From Ichthyophis bannanicus (lineage: Eukaryota; Chordata; Amphibia; Gymnophiona; Ichthyophiidae): a stretch of 64,000 nucleotides of DNA. Below, one piece after another: positions 30,885-41,179 of this stretch. The notes beneath the pieces are model-generated. The model did not search any database, was not told where the DNA came from, and saw only the letters and a list, made by a program, of their open reading frames with translations. The DNA lies in assembly GCA_033557465.1 (NCBI GenBank), contig CM066035.1, forward strand, positions 902,379,309 to 902,443,308, read 5' to 3'. A program made the translations under genes and the position numbers. The stretch's first letter is position 1. Each line of letters starts with the position of its first letter.

Positions 30885-32688
30885 ATGTAGAAACCTGCCT
30901 CAGGTTTTAAAAAGTGCACCAAGTGTGGCGGTACCATTTCCGTCACCGACACCCATGAATGGTGTCTAAAATGTTTAGGTCCTGACCACTCCATCACGGA
31001 TTGTATGTCCTGCGCCATGATGTCTAAAAGAGGTCGGCAGAACCGAGCTGCTAAGCTCAGTACCCTGTTTCCCTCTGATGCAGCTTCGGTGGCATTGACG
31101 TCTTCCAGGGCTTCCTCTTCCTCCCGTGGATCTCAGGTAACTAAACATAAGTCTAGCCAGTCCTCAAAGGGTAGATCTCCTTCTAAGCATCGAGATGCCT
31201 CTGGCGTTGCCCTTGAGGATTCTGCACCGGCGAAATTGTCCCGGCTGGAGGCTTCGGCTTCCAAAGCATTATCGGGGCTCCAGGATGTTCTCGAGGCCTC
31301 GACCTCGGCAGAACTACTGGTGCCATGCTCTGGGGTACCAGCGGTCTTCTCCGGTACCGACATCCAGGCATCGTCAGCGTCGATAGACCAGAGATTCCTG
31401 GCTATTGAGCGCAGTCTGGCAACTCTTCTTGCGGCATCGATGATCTCGGAACCGCGACAGACAATTCAGCCGGTACAGGCATCGGCATCGATACCGGTAC
31501 CGATAGCATCGGCATCGGTGTCTGCTTTGCCGATGCCGATTACTCCCGGTACCGACTTCGGTCGGTACGGATATCGGGCTCTTCAAGAGCATCCGGACAG
31601 ACGGTACTTCGAGTCCTCAGAAGAATCTGAGGATTCTGATAGTTCTGTCGATGCAGGAATGCTTCTCCCAGAGGAGCCCTCCTCCCCTAAGCGCAGGATG
31701 TCTCCTCCGGAGGATATTTCCTTCCAGGATTTTATCATGGAGGTGGCTCGGGGTCTGTCCATTACTGTGGCCCCTGAAACAGTGCCAAGAGCCAAGGAGT
31801 TGGAAATTCTACAATATCCCAAAACTCCTAAGGAGGCAGCTACCTTGCCCATTCATGAGATTTTATATGATCTCATGTTAAGGATGTGGGAGACACCTCT
31901 TACCACCTCTCCTCATTCTCGCAGACTGGATACTATGTATCGAGTCCCTCCTTGTCCTGGTTTCCAAATGACTCAGCTTCCTCACCACTCTATTGTAGTG
32001 GAATCAGCTATGAGAAGGATCAAGAGTGCAAAGAGGCATGCCTCTAATCCTCCAAGACATGAGTGCAGAACCCTGGATGCTTTTGGATGTCGGGTCTTTC
32101 AAGCTTCCATGCTTACTGCCAGGATCAGTTCCTATAGTCTCTACATGGGAATGTTCCTGAAGGAGGTCACAGATGATTTAGAAGTTTTAAGTCCTATTCT
32201 TCCTGAAGATAGAAGACAGGATTTTCTCACTTTGGTCAAACATGCCCAAGATGTTTCTAAATTTGCCAACCGTGCAGCCTTTGACTGCTTTGAGTGCATA
32301 AGCAGAACCTCGGCTATTGCCATAGGTGCACGTAGAATTGCTTGGCTCCAGGCATCTGATCTAGAGCTCTGGGTACAAGACAAATTGAGAAATATCCCTT
32401 GTACTGGTGAGAACCTGTTTGGTAGAGATTGGCAAGAAAAGGCCAATGAGATGGATGCTGAAAACTCCACCTTGGATAGATTATCCAAGTCCACAGCTGA
32501 TCCTGCTAGAAAGAAATCTTTTAAGAAACCATTCTTTTCTAAGAAGAAAGATATTATCCTGCCTATGCTCAGCAGGCACGTTCGGCAGGTCAGCTTGTCA
32601 GGAAGGGTCAGCAACCACCCAAACAGAAGAAAGCAAAGACTGCTAAGCCTCAGCTGGCCCAGCAGTCTCAGCCTCCACAAGGCCTTTG
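30885..32688 (+). pseudogene. D6 gag with stop after ATG and 3' frameshift
   Basis: The probable start ATG (30885) is followed directly by TAG (30888-30890); the related D10 has ATGGAAAAA here. After it the frame is open: PASGFKKCTKCGG, CLKCLGPDH and CMSC form the N-terminal cysteine motif. Then come a Ser-rich region, a valine/isoleucine/serine low-complexity region (about 31440-31560), EDISFQDFIMEVARGLSITV, QLPHHSIVVESAMRRIKSAK, FQASMLTARISSYSLYMGMF, IAWLQASDLELWVQDKLRNI and GENLFGRDWQEKANE. Near 32545 an indel shifts the frame, so the reading continues into RT to 33026. The original tail (basic, Gln-rich) is in the next frame and ends at about 32688. Confidence 0.8.
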
Positions 32689-32689
32689 A

Positions 32690-33748
32690 CTTTCAGCTAG
32701 AGAACTTAGCCTTCCTGGCTCTCGGGGGACCAGAGCCTTCCACCATTCCAGGAAGGTTATGTCATTTTGCCCCCAGATGGGGGCAGATAACAGCAGAGCA
32801 TTGGACACTCTCCATCATAAGGGAGGGGTACAAGCTTCATTTTTCAAGCACGCCCCCTCACACAATAATAAGGCAGTTCAATTCTCCGACCTCTCTCACC
32901 GACCTGTTAGGTCAGGAGGTCGCTATCCTTCTTGCCCAAGGGGCAATAGAAGAAGTACCCATTCATCAGCAGGGTACAGGTTTCTACTCCCCTTATTTTC
33001 TTATCCCAAAGAAAACAGGGGGTTAAAGACCTATCTTAGACCTCAGAGAATTGAACAAATTCCTTGTCAAGGAGAAATTCAAGATGATTTCTCTCGGATC
33101 TCTGTTGCCATACCTTCAGAGTCAGGATTGGCTTTGTTCTCTAGATCTCAAGGATGCGTACACCCATGTCCTCATCCATCCAACCCACAGAAGGTTCCTT
33201 CGGTTCCTTTTTCAAGGGAAGCACTACCAATACAGGGTGCTTCCTTTTGGCCTGGCCTCGACACCAAGGGTGTTCATGAAATGCATGGCTGTAGTAGCAG
33301 CATTTCTCCACACTCTAGGGATATTCTTCTTCCCCTACTTAGACAACTGGCTCATTCGAGCCCCAACAGAATCAGAGGCCAGGACTTCTCTATCCTGCAC
33401 AAGGCGTATCCTTCAGTATTTGGGGCTGGTAATAAACATCCCAAAATCCAGTCTAACTCCCACTCAGTCTTTAGAGTTCATAGGAGCTTTGCTGGATACC
33501 AGAAAGGCAAGGACCTATCTTCCCCAGGCCCGTTGCCTTCGCATGGTGCAGTTAGCTTCTCAAACAGTGCTAAAACCTCATCTCACTGCTCGAGAAATGT
33601 TACAACTACTAGGCCATATGGCATCTACTGTGCATGTCGTTCCCTATGCTCGCCTCCATATGAGGGCAGCCTAGTGGACTTTATCCACTCAATGGACCCA
33701 GGCATCAGGATGCCTGTCAGACAAAATAGCAAACACAAGTCGCCTTAT
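32690..33748 (+). pseudogene. D6 reverse transcriptase with two nonsense codons
   Basis: The N-terminal block AEHWTLSIIREGYKLHF (about 32800) and QGTGFYSPYFLIPKKTGG are followed by a TAA at 33024-33026, where leucine stands in the other copies. The frame continues: ELNKFLVKEKFKMISLGSLL, WLCSLDLKDAYTHVLIHP (motif A), YRVLPFGLASTPRVF (motif B) and FPYLDNW (motif C, 33329-33350, second aspartate replaced by asparagine), then LEFIGALLDT and LLGHMASTVHVV. A TAG at 33672-33674, probably from CAG, separates it from the RNase H frame. Apart from these changes the domain is uninterrupted. Confidence 0.85.
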
Positions 33749-33749
33749 T

Positions 33750-34604
33750 TTGTCCCTTCAGTGGTGGAGGTTCACTCAAAACCTGTTGCTGGGGTCCCCT
33801 TTTCAGCAACCCTTACCCCAAGCCACTCTCACAACAGATGCGTCTCCTATGGGTTGGGGAGCTCATCTGCAAGACCTCTCCACCCAAGGCACCTGGTCTA
33901 CACAGGAGACTCATCTACATATCAATCTCTTGGAGCTCAGAGCAATCTTCCTTGCTCTTCGAGTGTTCCACACCCTGCTCAGCTACAAGACAGTCCTCAT
34001 TCATACGGACAATCAAGTAGCCACGTTCTATGTGAACAAGCAGGGGGGAACAGGCTCTCTGTCGCTTTGCAACAAAGCTTTGCGACTGGGGGCCCTCGCC
34101 AGAGAGCATCAGATTCATCTGCTGGCAGTGTATCTTCCATGCATACAAAACTCTTGGGCAGACAGACTCAGTCGAGTTCTGCTTCCACACGAGTGGTCTC
34201 TGCATGCAGACCAGGTAGCCAAGATTTTTCAAATTTGGGGAACCCCGGACATAGACCTCTTTGCAAGTCCGTGGAATGCCAAACTTCCCCGGTTCTGTTC
34301 CAGAATTCCGGCTCAGAAGGCTCTGGCCAGGGATGCTTTCCTCCTTCATTGGGGTCAAGACTTCCTGTATGCCTTTCCACCCATTCCCCTAATTCCCAAA
34401 ACCCTTTTCAAGCTTCAGAAAGACAGAGGCCATATGATTCTCATAGCTCCATATTGTCCATGGCAAGTGTGGTACCCTCTGCTTCTACATCTCTCTCAAG
34501 CTCCCTCCCTGGAGTTAGGGTCTGCTCCAGATCTCCTGTCTCAGGAGGACAGAATGTTATGGCATCCCAATCCCCAGTCTCTGCATCTCAGGCTTGGTTG
34601 CTGA
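33750..34604 (+). CDS. D6 RNase H and C-terminal linker domain (pol 3' part)
   Basis: An open frame of 284 codons continues the RT frame after the TAG. RNase H: LTTDASPMGWGAHLQDL (about residues 26-42), LLELRAIFLALRVF, HTDNQVATFYVNKQGG and NSWADRLSRVLLPHEW. The following domain begins WGTPDIDLFASPWNAKLPRF and runs to PIPLIPKTLFKLQKDRG and MILIAPYCPWQVWYPLLLHL; in DIRS elements this is often described as a methyltransferase-like domain. The TGA at 34602-34604 overlaps the start of the recombinase frame by about 10 bases, as in other DIRS elements. The start given is only the first in-frame ATG after the TAG, not a real initiation site. Confidence 0.8.
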   Translation: MSLQWWRFTQNLLLGSPFQQPLPQATLTTDASPMGWGAHLQDLSTQGTWSTQETHLHINLLELRAIFLALRVFHTLLSYKTVLIHTDNQVATFYVNKQGGTGSLSLCNKALRLGALAREHQIHLLAVYLPCIQNSWADRLSRVLLPHEWSLHADQVAKIFQIWGTPDIDLFASPWNAKLPRFCSRIPAQKALARDAFLLHWGQDFLYAFPPIPLIPKTLFKLQKDRGHMILIAPYCPWQVWYPLLLHLSQAPSLELGSAPDLLSQEDRMLWHPNPQSLHLRLGC

Positions 34605-35754
34605 AGGCCTAGATCTCCATGATCTTAATATCCTTCAGCAAGTAAAAGATATTCTTTTTACTTCCAGGAAACCTTCCACAATACGCTCTTATGCTTTCAA
34701 GTGGAAAAGGTTTACCATATGGTGTTCGCAAAAGGGTCTTAACCCCCTTGTGATACTTCTGGAATCATTGCTGGAATATCTCCTTCATTTATCTAATGCA
34801 GGACTTAAGACTAATTCAGTAAGAGTCCATTTGAATGCTATTGCAGCTTCCTTTAAGCCTCTAAATGGACAGCCTATTTCCTCTCATCCTCTTATAGCAA
34901 GATTTATGAGAGGCCTTCTTCTAACTAAGCCTCCCATTAGGCCACCACCGGTGGCATGGGACTTAAACCTGGTTCTTGGGCAGCTCATGAAGCCGCCTTT
35001 CGAACCTTTAGCTACTACCTCCTTGAAATTCCTTTCTTGGAAGGTTATCTTTCTCATTGCAATCACATCAGCACGCCGCATTAGTGAGTTGCAAGCGCTA
35101 GTAGCTGATCCACCTTATACAAGGTTCCATCATGACAAGGTAGTCCTTAGAACTCATCCACACTTTATGCCAAAGGTGGTCTCGCCTTTTCATCTGAACC
35201 AAGCTGTCTACCTACCTGTGTTTTTTCCAAGGCCTCATGCATCAAATGCAGAGAGGAATCTTCATACCTTGGACTGTAAAAGAGCTTTAGCCTTTTACTT
35301 ACAAAGAACACAGCAACATAGAAAGTCCTCTCAACTCTTTGTTGCTTTTGATCTTTCTCATTTGGGACTTTCAGTCTCCAAGAGAACACTGTCTAACTGG
35401 ATTGCTCAGTGTATTTCCTTCGCCTATCAGAGTAAGAACCTTTCTCTGGAAGGCCATGTCACAGCTCACAATGTGAGAGCCATGGCAGCCTCGATGGCTC
35501 ATCTGCACTCTGTGTCTATCGACGACATCTGTCGAGCAGCCACCTGGGCCTCGGTTCATACCTTCACAGCCCATTACTGCTTGGATAAGGACTCCCGCCG
35601 GGATGCCTTGTTTGGTCAGGCTTCTTCTCCAACACCTTTTCCATACCTAATCAACTCCTACCCACCATCCCTGGTAGGATGCCAGAGATCCATGGGGGGA
35701 AGTGGAGCCCTTCTCAGGGACACACAACTTCTGGGGTCTCTCCCTGGCACCTAA
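34594..35754 (+). CDS. D6 tyrosine recombinase, open reading frame intact
   Basis: The frame is open for 386 codons. The core-binding domain reads ILQQVKDILFTSRKPSTIRS, YAFKWKRFTIWCSQKG and LLEYLLHLSNAGLKTNSVRV. The catalytic residues can be placed: Arg about 162 (SARRISELQAL), His 292 and Arg 295 (TAHNVRAMAAS), and Tyr 328 (FTAHYCLDKDSRRDALFGQ). All four residues expected for a tyrosine recombinase are there. The last 40 residues or so are probably not conserved. It overlaps the preceding frame, so translation probably depends on reinitiation or frameshifting. It is the only recombinase in the window with an unbroken frame. Confidence 0.85.
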   Translation: MVAEGLDLHDLNILQQVKDILFTSRKPSTIRSYAFKWKRFTIWCSQKGLNPLVILLESLLEYLLHLSNAGLKTNSVRVHLNAIAASFKPLNGQPISSHPLIARFMRGLLLTKPPIRPPPVAWDLNLVLGQLMKPPFEPLATTSLKFLSWKVIFLIAITSARRISELQALVADPPYTRFHHDKVVLRTHPHFMPKVVSPFHLNQAVYLPVFFPRPHASNAERNLHTLDCKRALAFYLQRTQQHRKSSQLFVAFDLSHLGLSVSKRTLSNWIAQCISFAYQSKNLSLEGHVTAHNVRAMAASMAHLHSVSIDDICRAATWASVHTFTAHYCLDKDSRRDALFGQASSPTPFPYLINSYPPSLVGCQRSMGGSGALLRDTQLLGSLPGT

Positions 35755-35756
35755 AG

Positions 35757-36141
35757 CTAGGGAGTCCCCATATGTGATGACTACATTCCTGCTTGTTCCT
35801 GGAGATAGCATAGTTACTCACCTGTAACAGGTGATCTCTGGGAACAGCAGGAATTTAGTCCTCACAACCCACCCACCTCCCCTAGGAGTTGTATCTCTCT
35901 ATCTATCTCTTTCCCTTTCCCTCTCTCTCTCTTTGTCTCAGCTTTAAAACTCAACTGGAGAGAGGCAGTTGGGAAAGGTGGGAAGGCAGCATACAGGTGC
36001 TGTGGGATGCTCCCAAAAGCTTTCTAATTGGACGCTGGGGAGCGTTCCCGCGCAGGCTCCGTCGGTACCGATGATACCCATATGTGAGGACTAAATTCCT
36101 GCTGTTCCCGGAGATCACCTGTTACAGGTGAGTACTATGCT
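35757..36141. repeat. D6 internal complementary region and right inverted terminal repeat
   Basis: ICR: ggagtccccatatgtgatga, then cttgttcctggagata (complement of the left end), then gcatagttactcacctgtaa (complement of the right end). Right repeat: gggaaaggtgggaaggcagc, tctaattggacgctggggag, dyad cgtcggtaccgatg, palindrome at 36116-36130 and end gtgagtactatgct. Confidence 0.9.
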
Positions 36142-38055
36142 TTCTTTGTTTACAGCTTATTTTGTGGGAGAGAATTCGAGCAGTCCGCGACCGACCTCAG
36201 GAGGGTCTGGAACCTGAGAAGGTGTTCACCCTCAAGACCTGTGGAAAAAACGCCAAGCTCTTTGGCGAGGTCGCACAGGAACATGCCCATTTACAGTTGG
36301 TGGGCCTGATGGGCCTTGGACCCAAGGGTATTGAGGGCTCTGGACTCCCTGCCCGGCAGGACCGACGAATGTGACTTTGGGCTCTTTTGCTTCCACATCA
36401 CCGATTCCACTACCATAGAGGTGTGTGGAAGTTGGGTCTTCTGGAACCCTGGGTCGTGCTGGACCCTATACATGTCATCAAGGCGTTTGCTCACAGTGGG
36501 CATCGAGGCAGGCACCTCTCACATGTGGAGGAGCAGCCGGGACAGAATGGGAGGCACTGGGACTGTAAGGGATCCTGAGGTGGGGACTCATACTGTAAGA
36601 TGTTGAGTTCCTCTGCCCTCGGTTCTTCGTCAGCCTGCATGGCCAGCTTGAGGACCCGCGCCATGTCCCGCATGAACACCAGAAAGGACATGTCCTCGGG
36701 AGGCGAACCCTTCTAGGAGGTGTGCGGGGACGGGTCCAATGGAATGTCCCTGTGAGCGCGGGTCTCTGGGGAGGTATCCTCATCTGACTCCCAGCCCGAG
36801 AGGTCCGAAAAGGAGTCCGAGTCAGGCTGGTCGCCCTGTCCAGAAGCCGAGGCCCACTTGGAACCGTAGGCACTAGCCTTGGAGGACCTCACCCCTGAGG
36901 AACGGGATGGCAAGCGAGACCGGCGCCGAGGACCCTCAGAAGGCCCACGGATCTCGGGGGTTTCCAGGGCAGGATTTGGTGTCCCTCTCGGGGGAACCAC
37001 GGTCTTGAGGCGTGTGCCAGCCATGCAGGGCAAAAGCGCCTGTTGGGCAGCTAAGACGGCAGAAACGCTGCGCTCTAGTGCCAGCATTTGGGACTCCCAT
37101 GCGGACATGGGCCTCTGCGACACCGACACTGGGGTTACCGGGTCTGGCGTGGAAGAAGAGGAGGGGGTCCTCACCGGAGCGACCCTCAGGAGACTGGGCG
37201 CCATCGCCAGAGGCCTCCTTGTCTCTGAGGCCGCTCTTTATCCGACTCTCGGGAACGCCGGGGAGGGCTGAAGGATCGAGCGCGAGAACGTTCGCGCTTC
37301 TCTGGAGCCCCTGACAGCGACTTCGAGGTCGTCGTCTTCTTGCGCCTCTCCACCTCAGGGGACTCCTGATCGGAGTGCCGCCTTAAACGTGGGGCCACTG
37401 CAGGGGATCCCGTAAGCGGAGGGATGGCCAAGGATGCCACCAGGGATTCCGGGGCTGCCTTATGGAAAATGTCGCCTGACTTCTGCTTACGACTTAGCAT
37501 GGCCTTGAAGGACATTTTCTTACAGAGAGAGCAGAGCTCTGGGTTATGGTCGGCCCCCAGACACCAGAGACAGCAGTCTTGGGTGTCTGTAAGCGACATA
37601 GTTTTGGAGCATCTGTCACATTTTTTAAAACCGGTGGCCATTGGGGCAAAAAGGGCCCCTGCTAGGTCGAAGAGCCTCGAGGCCAGCGATTGAAAAGGGC
37701 GCAAAAGGCCCCAAGAGAAACATTTTTTCTAAAAAGGCTGGAATAGAGGACGTCCCTTTGCTCGCGGAAAAAAGAGTGAAAGGGAGGACGGGAGAGGACT
37801 GGTACTACCGGAAAAGAGAGGGCCAGAGGCCGAAAATGAAAACACTTTTTCCGAGGGACGAGGATGTGTGTCCAAAGGGCTCCACAGAAAAAGGGAGACT
37901 GAGCAAGATGGCACCTTTGGCCGGGAAGAGGACCACGCATGTGTGGCAGCAATCCTAAAGGCTTTCTTTGAAATCTGGGGAATTTCTCAGCGCGGGCGTG
38001 GTCGGTGTCGACGTCATCCATAAGTGAGGACTGACTTCCTGCTTGTTTCTAGAGA
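36142..38055 (-). pseudogene. D5 gag and left inverted repeat
   Basis: Read from 37641 leftward: MATGFKKCDRCSK, the cysteine motif (CDRC, CLWCLGADH, CSLC), a basic Arg/Ser-rich region (about 37330-37240), a middle region with LALERSVSAVLAAQQAL (about 37090), SFLVFMRDMARVLKLAMQ (about 36690-36640) and QLPHTSMVVESVMWKQKSPK (about 36455-36400). Frames change near 37200, 36830 and 36500. The segment stops at D6, and the remaining C-terminal tail is at 30437-30161. The leader and left inverted repeat, with the dyad ggtcggtgtcgacg, occupy 37642-38055. Confidence 0.75.
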
Positions 38056-38640
38056 ATGGGACTTTTACACGTCTCAGAATTGGTCTATGGTGCCGAAGAT
38101 TTGAAAACAGCCACAGATTTTGACTTCTGTATTTGGACTTTGAAGAAGCCTGAGACCCATGATAAAAAGTCGATGTTCTCGATGAAGCGGAAGCCATTGA
38201 AACAGAGTCTAAGTTGAACAACTATTCAAATTGCCTGGCTCGGTTCTTGAGGCTTCTCTTTGTCATTTGTTAGCACAAAGGGCAAGAAGTGGTTTCATGT
38301 TCAGGACCTAAACATTTTAAACACCAGTCATGTTTATCAGTGGCCGAAATTGTACTGGCATATTTGGTACATTTTTTGAAAACCACTGATTGGCTTTTCC
38401 ATGTGTGAAAAAATTGTCTTTGAGCGTGAAGACAAAGCTATGGAAGGCTAGGCTAGTGGTGTGAACCGCAGTGAGAATCAATTGAAAAGAAAAAATTGAA
38501 AATAAAAAAGGAAGAAATATTGGGATCAGTGTTGGATTTGACAGAACCAGCATCGACGGGAAGGCAAAAGCACGATGTACCCTAGGGCACAAAAAAAGTG
38601 TTTGTCAGTGGTGAAAGGATGGTGTGCCCTATTGTCTCTG
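38056..38640 (-). pseudogene. D7 gag N-terminus and leader
   Basis: The gag start is at 38402 (minus). The first residues include KPISGF, then after a frame change CLKCLGPEHETTSCPLC, the second half of the N-terminal cysteine motif. Stops are present soon after. Positions 38403-38640 are the noncoding leader. The segment joins 27086 across the inserted D5. Confidence 0.7.
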
Positions 38641-38688
38641 CAGAAAACAAAGAACTGAGGAGAGGAGTTGGGAAGGCACAGCGGAGTA

Positions 38689-38701
38689 CAGTGTTCCCTC
38701 G
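38689..38701. repeat. Tigger left terminal inverted repeat
   Basis: cagtgttccctcg, preceded by the TA target duplication. Beyond the 13-bp core, similarity to the right end continues loosely (cttcgcg-like blocks). Confidence 0.9.
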
Positions 38702-39081
38702 CCACTTCGCGCTTCATGTTTTGCGGCTTCAGTGCTTCGCGGGTCAGCAGCCACATTGTGGAAAGGAGCGTTGTTTCATGTTGATGCGCGAGAGAGAAGG
38801 ATCCCTGCATGTCAACCAAAGAGATGAGTTGACTCAGAGTACTGTACATACCACGGGCTTTCATAAAGGCGCGTGATTGGTTTCCGGTGTGACATCGACC
38901 AATAAGAGTACGAGTGGATTTATCCCTGTGAGTTGATTGTCTGCGCATCATTGCAGCCTCACCTAGCATCTTCTCTTGTTGTATCTCGCCAGTCTTGTCC
39001 ATGATGTTGACTGTCTCGCATACAGTACTGTATTTTAGTGTTGTGTTGGCAATAACTTTTTTTATTAATTAAGCCCTTATA

Positions 39082-40938
39082 ATGCCGCCTAAGCGCTGTG
39101 CCCCTGCGAAAGCTTCCTCCGGGGCGCCCAAGAGGAAGAAGATGATGACCATCAGCGAAAAAGTGAATCTTTTAGATATGATCAAAGAGGGCAGAAGTTA
39201 TGCCTCTGTGGCACGCCATTACGGGGTGAATGAATCTACAGTGCGGTACATCAAGAAAGAGGAAGCAAACATCCGCAAAACTGCTTCAATAACCTTCAAC
39301 AAAGAAGCAAAACGTGTGATAACTCCGCGTAATAACAGAATTGTGAAAATGGAAGCTGCACTGGCATTGTGGATTGCTGATTGCAGGAAAAAGACAGTGA
39401 GTGTGGACACTAATATGATCAGGACAAAGGCCAAAGCTCTCTACGACCAGATCTTGCCCGATGACGACAATGAAGAGGCTGAAGAAGGTGCTGACGAACC
39501 GCAAGCCAGTACTAGCGCTGCCAGGAGTGATTCGCCTCCTCGCAGACGAGGCTTTTCAGCCAGCAAAGGCTGGTTCGAAAAATTTCAAAAAAGATACGGC
39601 CTCAGAAATGTGCTTCTGTATGGTGAGGCTTCCTCTGCTGACAACGATGCTGCTTGTCGTTACGTGGAGGAAAAGTTTCCTAACCTCATCAGTGAGGGAG
39701 GCTACCTTCCTGAACAAGTTTTTAACATGGATGAAACAGGCCTTTTTTGGAAGAGGATGCCTTCACGTACATTCCTCTTCAAGGACGAAGTGAAGAGGCC
39801 AGGCTTCAAGGCTCACAAAGACCGTGTGACTGTCATCATGGCTGGCAATGCTGCAGGTTTTATGCTTAAGCCAGGCCTTATTTATAAAGCCAAAAAACCA
39901 CGGGCATTAAAAAACAAAAATATGGCTCTGTTGCCAGTGTTCTGGATGCATAACTCCAAGGCCTGGATAACGAAAGCTCTGACCCTTGAATGGTTCCTCC
40001 ATTGCTTCATTCCCCAGGTGAAGCTGTATCTGGCTGAAAAGGGCTTCCCCTTTAAGGTCCTTCTCCTGATGGACTGTGCAGGAGGCCATGCAACGGACCT
40101 GCAATATGACGGTGTGCAGATAGAGTTTCTGCCCCCGAACACTACATCTCTAATTCAGCCGATGGATCAAGGTGTCATTCGTGCCTTTAAGGCACTCTAC
40201 ACTCGCTCCACGATGGAGGGCCTCATCTCGGCAGTTGACGATGCCAATGACGAATTCACCTTGAAAGCATACTGGCGCAGTTACGACATTGCCTCATGTT
40301 TGTCTAATATTCAGCAAGCATTAAAGGACATGAAGAGTGAGACCATAAACTCTAGCTGGAAGAAATTATGGCCGAACGTGGTGCACGACTATCCAGGCTT
40401 CACTCCTGAAGAAGTTCATCACTCAGCGGTGGAGAAGGCGGTGAGGCTGGCTCACATCATAAGGAATGAAGGATTTGTCGACATGACAGAAGAAGACATC
40501 AGCACCCTTATCGATTGCCACTTGGACCCACTGAGCGATGAAGACCTCCTTGAGATGACAAAGTCTGCAAGTGAGGAAGAAAACGAAGAGGAAGACGAAG
40601 AAGAAACTGAAAAGCGTGGCCTTACCCTGGAGAATCTGCAACAATTGTGCAACATGGCAAGAGCGATGCAACAATTTGCACAAGACATTGACGACAATAT
40701 GGTTCGAGCTGTCGAGTTCAGCAATCGCGTTGACGGGGTTATGTCCTTGTACAGGGGAATTTTGAAGGAAAAGAAAAAACAAAGACAACAACTACCCATC
40801 ACCATGTTTCTCTCCAAGGTAAAGCCCCCGGCTCTACCGTCAGCGCCTCCAGCAGAAGAGTCTCCGAGTCAAGTGAGAGCCTCTCCTCCGCCACCAACAC
40901 AAGACTCTTCGCCTCTCTCAGAAAGCAATGTTGATTAA
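39082..40938 (+). CDS. Tigger-type transposase, uninterrupted
   Basis: A 618-codon frame starting MPPKRCAPAKA, preceded by an AT-rich 5' region. The N-terminal helix-turn-helix (psq type) is at residues about 22-67 (SYASVARHYGVNESTVRYIK). A CENP-B-type DNA-binding domain follows at about 100-195 (GWFEKFQKRYGLRN). The DDE catalytic core shows the expected aspartates: D217 in VFNMDETGLFW, D331 in LLLMDCAGGHATD and D362 in SLIQPMDQGVIRAF, a DD30D spacing. The C-terminus has an acidic segment (about 495-512) and a Pro/Ser-rich tail. Length and order match TIGD/jerky relatives. It would cut and paste the element at TA sites. Nothing visible prevents it from being functional, though activity is unproven. 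Confidence 0.95.
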   Translation: MPPKRCAPAKASSGAPKRKKMMTISEKVNLLDMIKEGRSYASVARHYGVNESTVRYIKKEEANIRKTASITFNKEAKRVITPRNNRIVKMEAALALWIADCRKKTVSVDTNMIRTKAKALYDQILPDDDNEEAEEGADEPQASTSAARSDSPPRRRGFSASKGWFEKFQKRYGLRNVLLYGEASSADNDAACRYVEEKFPNLISEGGYLPEQVFNMDETGLFWKRMPSRTFLFKDEVKRPGFKAHKDRVTVIMAGNAAGFMLKPGLIYKAKKPRALKNKNMALLPVFWMHNSKAWITKALTLEWFLHCFIPQVKLYLAEKGFPFKVLLLMDCAGGHATDLQYDGVQIEFLPPNTTSLIQPMDQGVIRAFKALYTRSTMEGLISAVDDANDEFTLKAYWRSYDIASCLSNIQQALKDMKSETINSSWKKLWPNVVHDYPGFTPEEVHHSAVEKAVRLAHIIRNEGFVDMTEEDISTLIDCHLDPLSDEDLLEMTKSASEEENEEEDEEETEKRGLTLENLQQLCNMARAMQQFAQDIDDNMVRAVEFSNRVDGVMSLYRGILKEKKKQRQQLPITMFLSKVKPPALPSAPPAEESPSQVRASPPPPTQDSSPLSESNVD

Positions 40939-41179
40939 TGTTTATTACTGTATAAGGTTTTGTAATTAACCCTATTGTAATTAGCACTGACACGTTTAAG
41001 TAAATACGTATACAGTACTGTTGTAATTTTTGTCTTAAATGAGTAAAGTATGAATACTGTTTACATATTTAAAACATTCTTGTACAGTACCCGCATACAC
41101 ACAAATTCCTAGGGGCAAATACTACTTCGCGGTTTTTCAGCTTTCGCGGAAGGTTCTGGTCCCCATTAACCACGAAAAA

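Larger units (their letters stand above)
30438..36141 (+). mobile_element. D6: nearly intact DIRS-type retrotransposon inserted in D5 gag
   Basis: About 5.7 kb, opposite to D5. Left inverted repeat 30438-30640, a TA microsatellite in the leader, gag (30885-32688), RT (about 32690-33750), RNase H (33750-34604), recombinase (34594-35754), ICR (35757-35880) and right inverted repeat (to 36141). The left half of the ICR is the reverse complement of the left end, and the right half (agcatagttactcacctg) of the right end (...gtgagtactatgct). Few lesions are visible: a stop directly after the gag ATG, one frameshift near the gag end, and two nonsense codons in pol. This is the youngest-looking DIRS copy in the window. 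Confidence 0.9.
27087..38055 (-). mobile_element. D5: DIRS-type retrotransposon, minus strand, inserted in D7 and split by D6
   Basis: The left end is at 38055 and the right end at 27087. Left inverted repeat (about 38055-37880), gag (37641-36142 and 30437-30161, split by D6), RT and RNase H (30160 to about 28560), recombinase (about 28560-27464), ICR (27452-27320) and right inverted repeat (27290-27087). Subfamily features match D4 and D9 (tgagcaagatggcacctttg). The coding frames carry stops and frameshifts. The flanks on both sides are D7 gag. Confidence 0.8.

Noticed and set aside
31005..33026. A 673-codon frame suggesting a natural Gag-RT fusion in D6
   Set aside because: The usual basic Gag tail with its own stop (about 32688) is present in the next frame, so the fusion results from an indel near 32545. 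D7 shows a similar artefact.
32759..34612. A 617-codon open frame overlapping D6 RT and RNase H in another frame
   Set aside because: It has Ser/His/Pro-rich composition and no domain, while the overlapping frame contains all RT and RNase H motifs.
36316..37314. Plus-strand open frames of about 100-130 codons in the D5 gag segment
   Set aside because: They are antisense to recognisable Gag residues on the minus strand and show no motif of their own.
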